Shown here piece by piece: positions 1 through 8,227 of a DNA stretch of 64,000 nt (positions within the stretch are counted from its first letter, which is position 1; each line of letters begins with the position of its first letter). Location: positions 1 through 64,000 of the forward strand of contig NZ_BBLZ01000004.1 of the NCBI RefSeq assembly GCF_000971195.1, written 5' to 3'. This DNA is from Demequina soli (GTDB taxonomy: Bacteria; Actinomycetota; Actinomycetes; Actinomycetales; Demequinaceae). The position numbers and the translations under genes are program-made. The notes beneath the pieces were generated by a model. It did no database searches. It saw only the letters and a program-made list of their open reading frames with translations, and had not been told where the DNA came from.

Positions 1-724
1 GGGCCGGGGGAGCCGGCGGGGCGACCGGCGCGGGGGCGGGCGCCGCGGGGGCGACCGGGGCCGGGGCCGCGGGTGCGGCGGCGACGGGTGCGGCGGCCAC
101 GGGAGCCGGGGCGGAGCCGGGCTCGCCGATGCGGGCGAGGACCGCGCCGACCTCGGCGATCTCGTCCTCGGGCACGAGGATCTCGGTGACGACGCCGGCG
201 AACGGCGACGGCACCTCGGTGTCGACCTTGTCGGTCGAGACCTCGAGCAGCGGCTCGTCGGCCTCGACGGAGTCGCCGACGGCCTTGAGCCAGCGGGTGA
301 CGGTGCCCTCGGTGACCGACTCGCCCAGGGCGGGCAGGGTCACGTCGCGGCCACCGGCGGCGGGCGCGACGGGGGCGGGGGCGGCGGCCACGGGCTCCGC
401 GACGGGCGCGGGCGCCTCGACGGGGGCCGGGGAGGGAGCCGCGGGGGCGGCGGCCTCGGGTGCCGCGGCGGCGGCGGGAGCCTCGCCGGCCTCGCCGATG
501 CGCGCGAGCACCGAGCCGACCTCGGCCTCCTCGTCCTCCTGGACGAGGATCTCGAGGAGGGTGCCGGCGAACGGCGACGGGATCTCGGTGTCGACCTTGT
601 CGGTCGAGACCTCGAGCAGGGGCTCGTCGGCGGCGACGGTGTCGCCGACCTGCTTGAGCCAGCGGGTGACGGTGCCCTCGGTGACGGACTCGCCGAGCGC
701 GGGAAGGGTGACGTCGTTGCTCAT
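1..724 (-). CDS. sucB: Dihydrolipoamide acyltransferase (E2) of a 2-oxoacid dehydrogenase complex, N-terminal part
   Basis: This is the E2 core subunit that carries acyl groups on swinging lipoyl arms in the pyruvate or 2-oxoglutarate dehydrogenase complex. Two lipoyl domains are visible, at about residues 1-77 and 125-200. Each has the lipoylation motif STDKVDTE; the lysines are K43 and K166. They are joined and followed by Ala/Pro-rich mobile linkers. The peripheral-subunit-binding and catalytic domains lie beyond the left edge of the window. The ATG at 724 has GAGGA about ten bases upstream. It sits 27 bases downstream of lpdA in the same direction, so E3 and E2 are probably co-transcribed. 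Which 2-oxoacid is used cannot be told from this part; the symbol is the usual actinobacterial one. Confidence 0.9.
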   Translation of the reverse strand, partial: MSNDVTLPALGESVTEGTVTRWLKQVGDTVAADEPLLEVSTDKVDTEIPSPFAGTLLEILVQEDEEAEVGSVLARIGEAGEAPAAAAAPEAAAPAAPSPAPVEAPAPVAEPVAAAPAPVAPAAGGRDVTLPALGESVTEGTVTRWLKAVGDSVEADEPLLEVSTDKVDTEVPSPFAGVVTEILVPEDEIAEVGAVLARIGEPGSAPAPVAAAPVAAAPAAPAPVAPAAPAPAPVAPPAPPA

Positions 725-751
725 GGGTTCTTGTTCCTCAGTCGTGTCGGA

Positions 752-2137
752 TCAGTCGTGCGCGTGCAGGGGCTTGCCGGCGAGCGCAAGGTGCGCCTCG
801 CCCAGGGCCTCGTTCTGCGTGGGGTGGGCGTGGATGAGCGGTGCGACGTCCTCCGGGTGCGCGTCCCAGCTCACGATGAGCTGCGCCTCGCCGATCTGCT
901 CGCCGACACGGGCGCCGAGCATGTGGACGCCGACGACCGGGCCGTCGACGACGCGCACGAGCTTGACGAAGCCCGTGGTGCCGAGGATCTGGCTCTTGCC
1001 GTTGCCGCCGAGGTTGTACTCGAGCGCCTGGATCTTGTCGGCGCCGTACTGCTCGGCCGCCTTCGCCTCGGTGAGGCCCACCGACGCGACCTCGGGGTCG
1101 CAGTAGGTCACGCGGGGGATGTTCGACTCGACGATCGCCTGCGGCGCGAGGCCCGCGATCTCCTCGGCGACGAAGATGCCCTGGCCGAAGCCGCGGTGCG
1201 CGAGCTGGAGGCCGGGGACGATGTCGCCGACCGCGTAGATGTTGGCGACGCCGGTGTGGAGGCGCTCGTCGGTGAGCACGAAGCCGCGGTCGACGCGGAT
1301 GCCCTGCTCCTCGTAGCCCAGGTCGGCGGTGCGGGGGCCGCGGCCGACGGCGACGAGCAGGATGTCGGCCTCGAGGGTCTCGCCGCCCTCGAGCGTCACG
1401 ACGACGCCCGCATCGGACTGCGTGACGCTCTGGAAGCGCGCGCCCAGCTTGAAGTTGATGCCGCGCTTGCGGAACGCGCGCTCGAGACCCTTGGACAGCG
1501 CCTCGTCCTCGTTCGGGGCGAGGTGCGGCAGCGCCTCGACGATGGTGACGTCGGCGCCGAAGGACTTCCACACGGACGCGAACTCGACGCCGATGACGCC
1601 GCCGCCGAGCACGATCGCGCGCTGGGGGACCCACTCCATGCCGAGCGCCTGGTCGGACGTGATGACGCGCCCGCCGATCTCGAGGCCGGGGAGCGAGCGG
1701 GCGTACGAGCCGGTCGCGAGGACGATGTTCGTGCCGGTGTAGCGCTCGCCGTTCACCTCGACGGTGTCGGGGCCGACGAGGCGGCCGTGGCCCTCGATGA
1801 CGGTGACCTTGCGCGACTTCACGAGGCCCTGGAGGCCGCGGTAGAGGCGGTCGATGACGCCCTGCTTGTAGGAGTTCACCTTGAGCATGTCGATGCCCTC
1901 GAGGGTGCTGTTCACGCCGTACTTCTCGCCCTCACGGGCGTTGTCGGCGAGCTCGGCGGCGTGCAGCAGCGCCTTCGTCGGGATGCAGCCGTTGTGGAGG
2001 CACGTACCCCCCACCTTGGCCTCCTCGACCAGACCGACCTGGAGGCCGAGCTGGGAGGCGCGCAGGGCGGCGGCATAGCCGCCCGACCCGCCGCCGAGGA
2101 TGAGGACATCAAACGAGCGTGGGGTGGACTCGGACAC
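752..2137 (-). CDS. lpdA: Dihydrolipoamide dehydrogenase (E3)
   Basis: Flavoprotein that reoxidises dihydrolipoamide on E2 and passes electrons to NAD+. It has 461 residues, a normal length. The FAD-binding GGGSGG is near residue 15. The redox-active disulfide is in GGTCLHNGCIP (C46 and C51). The second Rossmann motif GGGVIGVE lies mid-protein, and the C-terminal HPTQNE carries the catalytic His-Glu pair. The start is GTG at 2137, preceded by AAGGAGA at good spacing. It is the first gene of a two-gene unit with the E2 gene downstream. Confidence 0.96.
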   Translation of the reverse strand: MSESTPRSFDVLILGGGSGGYAAALRASQLGLQVGLVEEAKVGGTCLHNGCIPTKALLHAAELADNAREGEKYGVNSTLEGIDMLKVNSYKQGVIDRLYRGLQGLVKSRKVTVIEGHGRLVGPDTVEVNGERYTGTNIVLATGSYARSLPGLEIGGRVITSDQALGMEWVPQRAIVLGGGVIGVEFASVWKSFGADVTIVEALPHLAPNEDEALSKGLERAFRKRGINFKLGARFQSVTQSDAGVVVTLEGGETLEADILLVAVGRGPRTADLGYEEQGIRVDRGFVLTDERLHTGVANIYAVGDIVPGLQLAHRGFGQGIFVAEEIAGLAPQAIVESNIPRVTYCDPEVASVGLTEAKAAEQYGADKIQALEYNLGGNGKSQILGTTGFVKLVRVVDGPVVGVHMLGARVGEQIGEAQLIVSWDAHPEDVAPLIHAHPTQNEALGEAHLALAGKPLHAHD

Positions 2138-2251
2138 TATGGGATCTCCTTGTAAGGGATGTCTGTACGGCCCATCTTGCCACGGTGCACGGCGCGCACG
2201 AACCGCATGGCGCTAGCGCCCAAGGTCCCATCCGGTGACTACGCTGGGCAC

Positions 2252-2587
2252 ATGGGTCTGTTCTCCTGGAGGTCGAAGTCCAAGGCTGCCTCGGCGCCCT
2301 CATCGGGCGGCAGGGACGCGAAGGCGGAGACCATCGCGCACCTCAAGGGCTTCGTCGCGTCGCACTCCGGATGCGAGGCGTTCATCGAGCCCCCGACGCG
2401 CGTCACGCAGACCACCATGGTGATCGTCGCGGACACGGGGGAGTGGACCCGGCGCCGCGTGCCGGACGAGGCCACGGCGCGCAAGCTCGCGCAGCAGCTC
2501 TCCCTCCCGGCCTTCGACGTCAACCTGTCGGGCTACCCCTCCCGCATGCGCGAGTGGAACGAGAAGCACCGCAAGTCCCTGGGCTGA
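2252..2587 (+). CDS. Conserved small protein of unknown function
   Basis: A 111-residue soluble protein starting MGLFSWRSKSKA. The N-terminus is Lys/Ser-rich. A compact domain follows, ending in RMREWNEKHRKSLG. I recognise no domain or catalytic motif. The open frame extends upstream to 2159, but the ATG at 2252 is preferred because TACGCT (2240-2245) lies six bases before it, the spacing of a leaderless -10 element. Codon use is like its neighbours. It faces pepA convergently. Confidence 0.75.
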   Translation: MGLFSWRSKSKAASAPSSGGRDAKAETIAHLKGFVASHSGCEAFIEPPTRVTQTTMVIVADTGEWTRRRVPDEATARKLAQQLSLPAFDVNLSGYPSRMREWNEKHRKSLG

Positions 2588-2588
2588 C

Positions 2589-2691
2589 GATTCCCAATGA
2601 CATAAGTGACGGGTGGGGCGCGTGGGACCGCCGTTGGCGGGCCCCGCGCGCGCCCGGCCTTTCACTTCTGTCACATTTGTCATTGGGAATC
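2589..2691. repeat. Long inverted repeat carrying 9-bp-spaced GTCAC half-sites
   Basis: The arms are 2589-2612 and 2668-2691, 24 bases each with three mismatches. The outer 14 bases (GATTCCCAATGACA and its complement) match perfectly. Inside each arm, GTCAC/GTCAT units recur every nine bases (starts 2661, 2670 and 2679 on the + strand; the complementary units at 2597 and 2606 in the left arm). The same periodicity is seen upstream of the LysM gene at 42253-42281. The arms are richer in A+T than the surroundings. No gene fits between them. The role is unknown; a bidirectional MtrA-type site or a small mobile-element remnant are the two readings. Confidence 0.7.
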
Positions 2692-2693
2692 GA

Positions 2694-2728
2694 GAAGGCC
2701 CGGCCCCTTTCGCGGGGACCGGGCCTTC
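2694..2728 (-). terminator. Hairpin terminator after pepA
   Basis: GAAGGCCCGG (2694-2703) pairs with CCGGGCCTTC (2719-2728), and inner CCCC/GGGG bases add to the stem. It sits about 20 bases beyond the pepA stop, between convergent genes, so it may serve both strands. There is no strong U-tract, as usual at high G+C. Confidence 0.7.
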
Positions 2729-2746
2729 CTTCCGTTCAGCGACGCG

Positions 2747-4189
2747 TCACGCCTGGGCGCGCTCCTCGAGGAAGTGGAACAGGGTGCGCAGCGAGTGGCC
2801 GGTCGAGCCGGCGACGTTCTCCGCCCACGCCTTGCCCTCGTTGTAGGCCGGACGCGCGATGTCGAGGTGCGCCCACGGGGTCCCGCCCACGAACTCGCGC
2901 AGGAACAGGCCCGCCGACAGCATGCCGCCGCCCTGCGGGTCGCCGATGTTCTGCAGGTCCGCGATCTTCGACACGATCGACTCGCGCAGGTGCTCGGGGA
3001 GCGGCATCGCCCACATCGCCTCGTCGACCTCGCCCGCGCGGGACACGATCTCGTCGCGGATCTCGGGGGTGCCCATGACGCCCGAGGTGCGGGTGCCGAG
3101 CGCCATGCCCTGCGCGCCCGTGAGGGTCGCGACGTCGAGCAGCACGTCCGGGTCCTCCTCGCGCGCCTTCACCAGGCCGTCCGCCATGACGAGGCGGCCC
3201 TCGGCGTCGGTGTTGAGGACCTCGACCGTCTGGCCGCCGTAGATTCGGATCACGTCGGAGGGGCGCTGCGCGGTGCCCGACGGCATGTTCTCCGCGAGGC
3301 ACAGCCACGCGGTGACGGCGATGGGGAGCTCGGCGCGGGCGGCCGCGATGACGGTGTGCAGCACGGTGGCGGCGCCCGTCATGTCGGACTTCATGGTCTC
3401 CATCGACTTCGACGGCTTGAGCGAGATGCCGCCGGTGTCGAACGTGATGCCCTTGCCCACGAGCGCGACGAGCTGCTTCGCGCCCTCGGGCTTGTACGAC
3501 ACGCGCACGAGGCGCGGGAGGCGGGACGAGCCCATGCCGACGCCCAGGATGCCGCCGAAGCCCTCGTTCGCGAGGCGGTTCGCGTCCCACACCTCGACGT
3601 CGACGCCGGTCTGGGCGCCGAGCTGCTCGGCGATCTCGGCGAACGAGCCCGGGTACAGGTCGAGCGGCGGGGTGTTGACGAGGTCGCGGATGCCCGCGGT
3701 CGCCTGCACCAGGATCGAGGCGCGCTCGATCGCGGCGTCGGACGCGCCGGCGACGATCCACGCGGTGTCGACCTGGTCCTCGACGTCCGACTTGTAGTCG
3801 GTGAACGTGTACGCGCCGAGCACGGCGCCCTGGGCGATCGCGACCGCGTCCGCGTCGGACGCGACGGGCAGCGCCACGACGACGGTCGCGGCCTTGCTCC
3901 CGACCTGGCGCGCGGCCTCGCCCGCGGCGGCGCGGAGGTCCGCGTCCGAGCCGGAGCCGATGCCGACGACCACGACGCGGCGGGCCGCGGTGCCGGTGCC
4001 CGGCACGACGGTGACCTTGCCGGTATTCGACGACGCGTCGAGGAGCGAGGCGTTCGCCGCGATGGCCGCGCGGGCCTCGTCGGCGAGCAGGGGGTGGGCT
4101 GCGACGGTGCCGTCCGCGGTCCAGCCGACGATGATGGCGTCGGCCTCGACGGACGCGACCTGATCCTGGGTGGTGGTGAGTGAGGTCAT
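2747..4189 (-). CDS. pepA: Leucyl aminopeptidase (M17 family)
   Basis: Cytosolic two-metal aminopeptidase that removes N-terminal residues from peptides. It has 480 residues. The M17 signature NTDAEGRL is present in the C-terminal catalytic domain. Upstream lies GKGITFDTGGISLKP with the metal-binding Lys/Asp cluster. The N-terminal regulatory-type domain is shorter and more variable. A longer in-frame reading exists upstream, but it runs through the pyrD gene. ATG at 4189 is chosen because TAGGCT (4197-4202) lies seven bases upstream as a leaderless -10. Confidence 0.96.
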   Translation of the reverse strand: MTSLTTTQDQVASVEADAIIVGWTADGTVAAHPLLADEARAAIAANASLLDASSNTGKVTVVPGTGTAARRVVVVGIGSGSDADLRAAAGEAARQVGSKAATVVVALPVASDADAVAIAQGAVLGAYTFTDYKSDVEDQVDTAWIVAGASDAAIERASILVQATAGIRDLVNTPPLDLYPGSFAEIAEQLGAQTGVDVEVWDANRLANEGFGGILGVGMGSSRLPRLVRVSYKPEGAKQLVALVGKGITFDTGGISLKPSKSMETMKSDMTGAATVLHTVIAAARAELPIAVTAWLCLAENMPSGTAQRPSDVIRIYGGQTVEVLNTDAEGRLVMADGLVKAREEDPDVLLDVATLTGAQGMALGTRTSGVMGTPEIRDEIVSRAGEVDEAMWAMPLPEHLRESIVSKIADLQNIGDPQGGGMLSAGLFLREFVGGTPWAHLDIARPAYNEGKAWAENVAGSTGHSLRTLFHFLEERAQA

Positions 4190-4222
4190 GCCGTCGAGCC
4201 TAGCCCCGGTACCTTGGGACTC
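4190..4222. promoter_or_regulatory. Divergent leaderless promoters of pepA and pyrD
   Basis: Only 33 bases separate the two start codons. For pyrD, TACCTT (4210-4215) is seven bases before GTG 4223. For pepA, TAGGCT on the other strand (4197-4202) is seven bases before its ATG. Each promoter's -35 region must therefore lie inside the other gene's coding sequence, so the two may interfere. Confidence 0.65.
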
Positions 4223-5239
4223 GTGTACGTCCCCTTCTATCGCCACGTCCTGTCCCACGTCGACGCCGAGGTCGCCCACCGCTTCGGCGTGACCTCGATC
4301 GGGCGGGGCGCCTGGGCGTTCCGGACGATGCGCGCGCTGGGTCTCGTGGCGCGTCCCCACGCCGCGGGAGCGGTGCACGCGCTCGGGCTGACGTTCCCCG
4401 GCCCGGTGGGCCTCGCGGCCGGCATGGACAAGGACGCGGAGGCCGTCACGGGCCTCGCGGCGGCCGGCTTCGGCTTCGTCGAGGTGGGCACCGTCACGCC
4501 GAAGGGGCAGCCGGGCAACCCGAAGCCGCGCTCGTGGCGCGAGAAGGACGTCCAGGGCCTGCGCAACCAGATGGGCTTCAACAACGCCGGCGCCGACGCG
4601 ATGGCCGAGCGCCTCGAGGCCCTGCGCGCCTCCAAGGCCGGACGCCGCATCGTCCTCGGCGTCAACCTCGGCAAGAACAAGACGACGCCCGCGGAGGGGG
4701 CCGCCGCGGACTACGCGTACTCGGCCAGCCGCCTCGCGCGCTACGCCGACTACCTCGTCGTGAACGTGTCCTCGCCCAACACGCCGGGCCTGCGCGACCT
4801 CCAGTCCGTGGAGACGTTGCGCCCGATCCTCGCCGCCACGCGCGCGGCCGCCGACGAGGCCGTCACGGACCGCCGCGTGCCCTTGCTCGTGAAGATCGCG
4901 CCGGACCTCGCGGACGAGGACGTCGACGCGGTCGCCGACCTCGCGCTCGAGCTGGGCCTCGACGGCATCGTCGCCTCGAACACCACCATCTCCCACGACC
5001 GCGGCCCCGGCGGCCTGTCCGGACCCGTGCTGCTGCCGCGCGCGCTCGAGATCGTGGCGCGCCTGCGTGGGCGCGTGGGCCCCGACATGTGCCTCGTCGG
5101 CGTGGGCGGCATCTCCTCGGAGGACGACGCCCGCGCGGTGCTCGCCGCCGGTGCGACGCTGCTGCAGGTCTACACGGCGTTCGTCTACCGGGGCCCGTGG
5201 TGGGTCGCGCGGCTCAACGAGGCGCTCACCCGCGCCTGA
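4223..5239 (+). CDS. pyrD: Dihydroorotate dehydrogenase (quinone), class 2
   Basis: Membrane-associated FMN enzyme that oxidises dihydroorotate to orotate in pyrimidine synthesis and passes electrons to the quinone pool. It has 338 residues. An N-terminal helical segment (about residues 1-35) fits membrane docking. FMN and substrate motifs include GLAAGMDKDA, GFVEVGTVTPKGQPGNPKPR, NQMGFNN, NVSSPNTPGLR (catalytic Ser region) and GVGGI near the end. A TTG nine bases upstream is also in frame. GTG is preferred from the leaderless -10 spacing. Confidence 0.96.
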   Translation: MYVPFYRHVLSHVDAEVAHRFGVTSIGRGAWAFRTMRALGLVARPHAAGAVHALGLTFPGPVGLAAGMDKDAEAVTGLAAAGFGFVEVGTVTPKGQPGNPKPRSWREKDVQGLRNQMGFNNAGADAMAERLEALRASKAGRRIVLGVNLGKNKTTPAEGAAADYAYSASRLARYADYLVVNVSSPNTPGLRDLQSVETLRPILAATRAAADEAVTDRRVPLLVKIAPDLADEDVDAVADLALELGLDGIVASNTTISHDRGPGGLSGPVLLPRALEIVARLRGRVGPDMCLVGVGGISSEDDARAVLAAGATLLQVYTAFVYRGPWWVARLNEALTRA

Positions 5240-5275
5240 CCCCGCCCCGCCTCGCCCGGTCGGGACGCCCAGTCC

Positions 5276-6364
5276 TCAGGATCGGGCCGCGACGGGCGTG
5301 CTCGGGAGGCTCAGTCCTCCCACGCGCCGCGACCTCAGGTCGCGCACCGTCCCGGCGGACGCGACGCCCCACCCCGCGAGCAGGAGCGCGAAGAGCGCGA
5401 CGGCGAGCACGGAGGCCGCCGCGGCCCCGGTGTGCCCCGCGAGGGACGATGCGCCGGTCACCATCGTGCCGACGGGGAACGTGAACGCCCACCACGCGAG
5501 CGAGAACGGCAGCCCCTCGCGCGCGGTCATCGCCGTCACCGCGGCCGCGATCGCGAGCCACAGCAGCGCGAAGCCCATCACGGGCACGCCGTAGAGCAGG
5601 GCGAACAGCGTGAACGTGGAGGGAGCGATCCCGAGCGCCGGCCCGGCGTGATCGGCGAGCAGCCCCACCGCCGTCACGGACTGACCGAGGGGACCGAGCA
5701 CGATCCACATCGTCGGCACCGTGCGCAGGTCGCCGCGCTGGTGATGCGCGAGGCGCGACCACACCTGAGGGATGATCGCGAACGCCGCCAGCCCCGAGGC
5801 GCCGAACATCGCGTAGCACGCCAGCGCCATCGTCTGCGCGGCGGCGCCGTCGAGGTGGGGCAGCAGCAGCGCCCCCGTGGCGGCCGAGACCATGGGCGGC
5901 ACGACGGGCATCAGCCAGGCGCCCGTCGCCGCATCGGCCCCCACCCGGTGCCGCGTGAACGCGAGCACCGGCACGCCGACCGCGGTCGCGAGGCCCAGCG
6001 CGGTACCCACGATCCAGAGCGCGCCGTCGATCGCGACGGCGGCCGAGCCGAGCAGCGGCGGGGCGACCAGCAGCGTCGCGGCGCCGAAGGCGAGCAGTCC
6101 CATCGCCGGGGCGCCGTAGAAGTGCGCGACGCCGGGATCGAGCAGGTAGCCGCGCACCGCGCCGGGCTCGCGCCGGACGTGAGCGACGGTGCCCGCGAGC
6201 GCCGCCACGAGCACCGCTCCGGCCAGCGCCCACGCGGCCCATGCGAGCGCGTCGAGGCCGGGAAGCCGCACCGGCAGCGAGTGCGCGCCCGTCGCGACGA
6301 TCGACGTGCCCATCACGACCGCGAACCAGTTGGGCGGGACGGGGACGGTGCGCGAGCGGGCCAT
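5276..6364 (-). CDS. TDT-family (TehA/SLAC1-like) membrane transporter
   Basis: Integral membrane protein of 362 residues with about ten hydrophobic segments. It begins with the family-typical PPNWFAVVMGTSIVATG. The family includes tellurite-resistance TehA, dicarboxylate/malate exporters and SLAC1 anion channels, so the likely role is anion export; the substrate cannot be read from sequence. It is divergent from a LysR regulator with 83 bases between them, the usual arrangement for a regulator and its target. An upstream ATG at 6424 would overlap that control region, so ATG 6364 is chosen. Confidence 0.85.
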   Translation of the reverse strand: MARSRTVPVPPNWFAVVMGTSIVATGAHSLPVRLPGLDALAWAAWALAGAVLVAALAGTVAHVRREPGAVRGYLLDPGVAHFYGAPAMGLLAFGAATLLVAPPLLGSAAVAIDGALWIVGTALGLATAVGVPVLAFTRHRVGADAATGAWLMPVVPPMVSAATGALLLPHLDGAAAQTMALACYAMFGASGLAAFAIIPQVWSRLAHHQRGDLRTVPTMWIVLGPLGQSVTAVGLLADHAGPALGIAPSTFTLFALLYGVPVMGFALLWLAIAAAVTAMTAREGLPFSLAWWAFTFPVGTMVTGASSLAGHTGAAAASVLAVALFALLLAGWGVASAGTVRDLRSRRVGGLSLPSTPVAARS

Positions 6365-6419
6365 GACCACAGCCTTCCAAGTCCCACTGGTCGCCGGTAG
6401 TGCGAGAATCATGGCGAAC

Positions 6420-6436
6420 CACAAGCGCAGGTTGTG
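6420..6436. promoter_or_regulatory. Candidate LysR operator
   Basis: Imperfect dyad CACAA-N7-TTGTG centred between the divergent transporter and LysR gene, 12 bases before the LysR start codon. An overlapping dyad AACC-N9-GGTT shares the same centre. LysR-type regulators commonly bind such dyads and regulate the divergent gene. This site is inferred from symmetry and position only. Confidence 0.4.
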
Positions 6437-6447
6437 ACGGAGGCGGC

Positions 6448-7350
6448 ATGGCGGGGACGTCGATCGAGGAGCTGCGGATGCTCGCGGCCGTCGAGGAGCG
6501 AGGGAGCCTCACGGGCGCCGCGCACGCGCTCGGCGTCTCCCAGCAGGCGGTGTCGCAGCGCATGCGTGCGATGGAGCGGCGCTGGGGGCTGTCGCTGTTC
6601 TCGCGGAGCGCACGCGGCACCGCGCTCACGGACCAGGGCGTGATGGTGGCCGGGTGGGCTGCCGCCGTCCTCCAGCACATGGACGGCTTCGAGTCCGCCG
6701 TGGCGTCGCTGCGGGCCGACAGCGCCGCCCACCTCCGCCTGGGCGCGAGCCTCACGGTCGCGGAGCACCTGCTGCCGGGCTGGCTCGTGGCGTACGCGGC
6801 GGAGCCGGAGGCCGCGCAGGTCGAGCTCACGGCGGTCAACAGCGTCACCGTCGCCGAGCGCATCCGCTCCGGCGCGGACGACCTGGGCTTCGTCGAGACG
6901 CCGGACCCGCCCGAGGGCCTCGCGACGCTCGTGGTCGCGCACGACGAGGTCGTCCTCGTGGTCGCCCCGGGGCACCCGTGGTCGAGGCGCACCGCGGTGT
7001 CGCCCGCGGAGGTCGCACGCACGCCGCTGGTCAGCCGCGAGCCCGGCTCGGGTACGCGCCGGACCCTCGAGCGCGCCCTCGAGTCGGTGCTGGGTCCGGG
7101 AACCGTGGTCGCCCCGGCGGCCGAGCTCTCGACGACGGCCGCCATACGCGCGACCATCCTCGCGGGCGGGGGAGTGGCGGCGCTGAGCGAGCGCGCCGTC
7201 CACGACGACGTCGCCGCCGGACGGCTCATCCGCGTCCCGGTCGACGGGCCGTCGCTGTCGCGCCCGCTCGCGGCGGTGTGGGACCCGCGGCGGCGGCTGT
7301 CGCCCGCGGCCGCGCGCATCCTCGACATCGCGTCGCGACCGCGCCGCTGA
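6448..7350 (+). CDS. LysR-family transcriptional regulator
   Basis: 300-residue regulator. The N-terminal winged HTH (about residues 1-65) contains RGSLTGAAHALGVSQQAVSQ. An effector-binding periplasmic-like domain follows at about 85-295. ATG 6448 has a clear RBS (ACGGAGG) at good distance, so it uses a leadered mRNA. It probably controls the divergent TDT transporter and itself. The effector is unknown. It converges with the phosphoribosyltransferase gene, leaving only 11 bases between stop codons. Confidence 0.92.
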   Translation: MAGTSIEELRMLAAVEERGSLTGAAHALGVSQQAVSQRMRAMERRWGLSLFSRSARGTALTDQGVMVAGWAAAVLQHMDGFESAVASLRADSAAHLRLGASLTVAEHLLPGWLVAYAAEPEAAQVELTAVNSVTVAERIRSGADDLGFVETPDPPEGLATLVVAHDEVVLVVAPGHPWSRRTAVSPAEVARTPLVSREPGSGTRRTLERALESVLGPGTVVAPAAELSTTAAIRATILAGGGVAALSERAVHDDVAAGRLIRVPVDGPSLSRPLAAVWDPRRRLSPAAARILDIASRPRR

Positions 7351-7361
7351 TCCCGGACGCC

Positions 7362-8021
7362 TCAGCTCCCGGCCGCCTCGCGCAGCAGCGCGATCACCCG
7401 GTCCTCCGGGGTCTGGGTGAAGTCGAGGTACCAGCGACCCACCGCGAGCATCTCATCGGGGATGAGCGCGGCGAGGGCGAGGTCCGCGGCGCCGTCCTTC
7501 ATCAGCGCGTGCAGGGAGTCCGGTGCCGCGACGCCGGCCGCCACGATCACGCGGGACGCGCCGCCGGCCCGCGCGACGAGCGCCGCGGCGCGTGCGCTGC
7601 CGCCGGTGGCGATCCCGTCGTCCACCACGATCGCGGTGCGCCCGGCGAGCGGCACGCGCGGCCGGACCTCGCGGTACGCCGCGACGCGTCGCTCGAGCTC
7701 GGCGCGCTCGCGCGCCTCGATCGCCGCGACGTCCCCGTCGGTGACGCCGAGCATCCCCATGGCCGCCTCGTCGAGCACCCGGATGCCGCCCTCGCCGACC
7801 GCGCCGAAGCCGTACTCCGGGTTGCCCGGGGCGCCGAGCTTGCGCACCACCACGACGTCGAGCGGCAGGCCCAGCCCCCGCGCGATCGCGGCGCCGACCG
7901 GCACGCCGCCGCGGGGCAGCCCCAGCACGACGGCGCTCGTCGGATCGCCCTGCGCCACGAGCGGCGACAGCAGCCACGTGAGGCGCGCGCCGGCATCGTC
8001 GCGATCCCGCAGCACGTCCAT
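7362..8021 (-). CDS. Phosphoribosyltransferase-family protein
   Basis: 219 residues with the type I PRTase PRPP loop VVDDGIATGGSARAA. The early segment PRGGVPVGAAIARGL is typical of the stand-alone family often annotated as 'phosphoribosyltransferase, predicted', whose base substrate is unknown. It lacks the hydrophobic hood of known purine or pyrimidine enzymes as far as can be seen. ATG at 8021. Upstream on the same strand lies a 138-base leader region containing a short ORF (8124-8159). Confidence 0.85.
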   Translation of the reverse strand: MDVLRDRDDAGARLTWLLSPLVAQGDPTSAVVLGLPRGGVPVGAAIARGLGLPLDVVVVRKLGAPGNPEYGFGAVGEGGIRVLDEAAMGMLGVTDGDVAAIEARERAELERRVAAYREVRPRVPLAGRTAIVVDDGIATGGSARAAALVARAGGASRVIVAAGVAAPDSLHALMKDGAADLALAALIPDEMLAVGRWYLDFTQTPEDRVIALLREAAGS

Positions 8022-8123
8022 GGCTCCAGTGTGCGCCCGCCCCGCCGGCCCCGGTCGGGCACGTCGGCATCGGCCCGCACCGGGGTCCGGCGAACGCGGG
8101 AACTCGGCCGCGCGCCCAGGCGT

Positions 8124-8159
8124 TCACCCCACGTGCGCACCTGCCAGGCGTACAAGCAT
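8124..8159 (-). CDS. Possible 11-residue leader peptide
   Basis: Short frame MLVRLAGAHVG preceded by an unusually good Shine-Dalgarno (AAAGGAG, seven bases from ATG). It sits just after the terminator of the aldo/keto reductase gene and about 100 bases before the phosphoribosyltransferase gene. Composition shows no run of a single amino acid that would suggest classic attenuation. It may be a translated leader or simply the remnant 5' end of a lost gene. Confidence 0.3.
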   Translation of the reverse strand: MLVRLAGAHVG

Positions 8160-8180
8160 TGTTTTCTCCTTTGATGCAGC

Positions 8181-8210
8181 GAAGGCCCCGGGGATCCCCC
8201 CGGGGCCTTC
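8181..8210 (-). terminator. Strong hairpin terminator after the aldo/keto reductase gene
   Basis: GAAGGCCCCGGGG pairs perfectly with CCCCGGGGCCTTC around a four-base loop. It starts about 18 bases beyond the stop codon at 8228. The stem is a perfect 13 bp, and the downstream sequence on the minus strand lacks a long U-run. Confidence 0.8.
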
Positions 8211-8227
8211 GTGTGCGTCCTGTCGGC

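Noticed and set aside
1-724. A frameshift in the E2 gene suggested by fragmented frames at the window edge
   Set aside because: The minus-strand frame is continuous from ATG 724 to the edge with two intact lipoyl domains; it is only truncated by the window.
2606-4183. A 525-codon frame antisense to pepA
   Set aside because: pepA shows the M17 signature and full length on the other strand; the antisense frame has no recognisable features.
4214-4216. TTG 4214 as the pyrD start
   Set aside because: It overlaps the TACCTT -10 element. GTG 4223 lies at the leaderless distance and gives a normal N-terminus.
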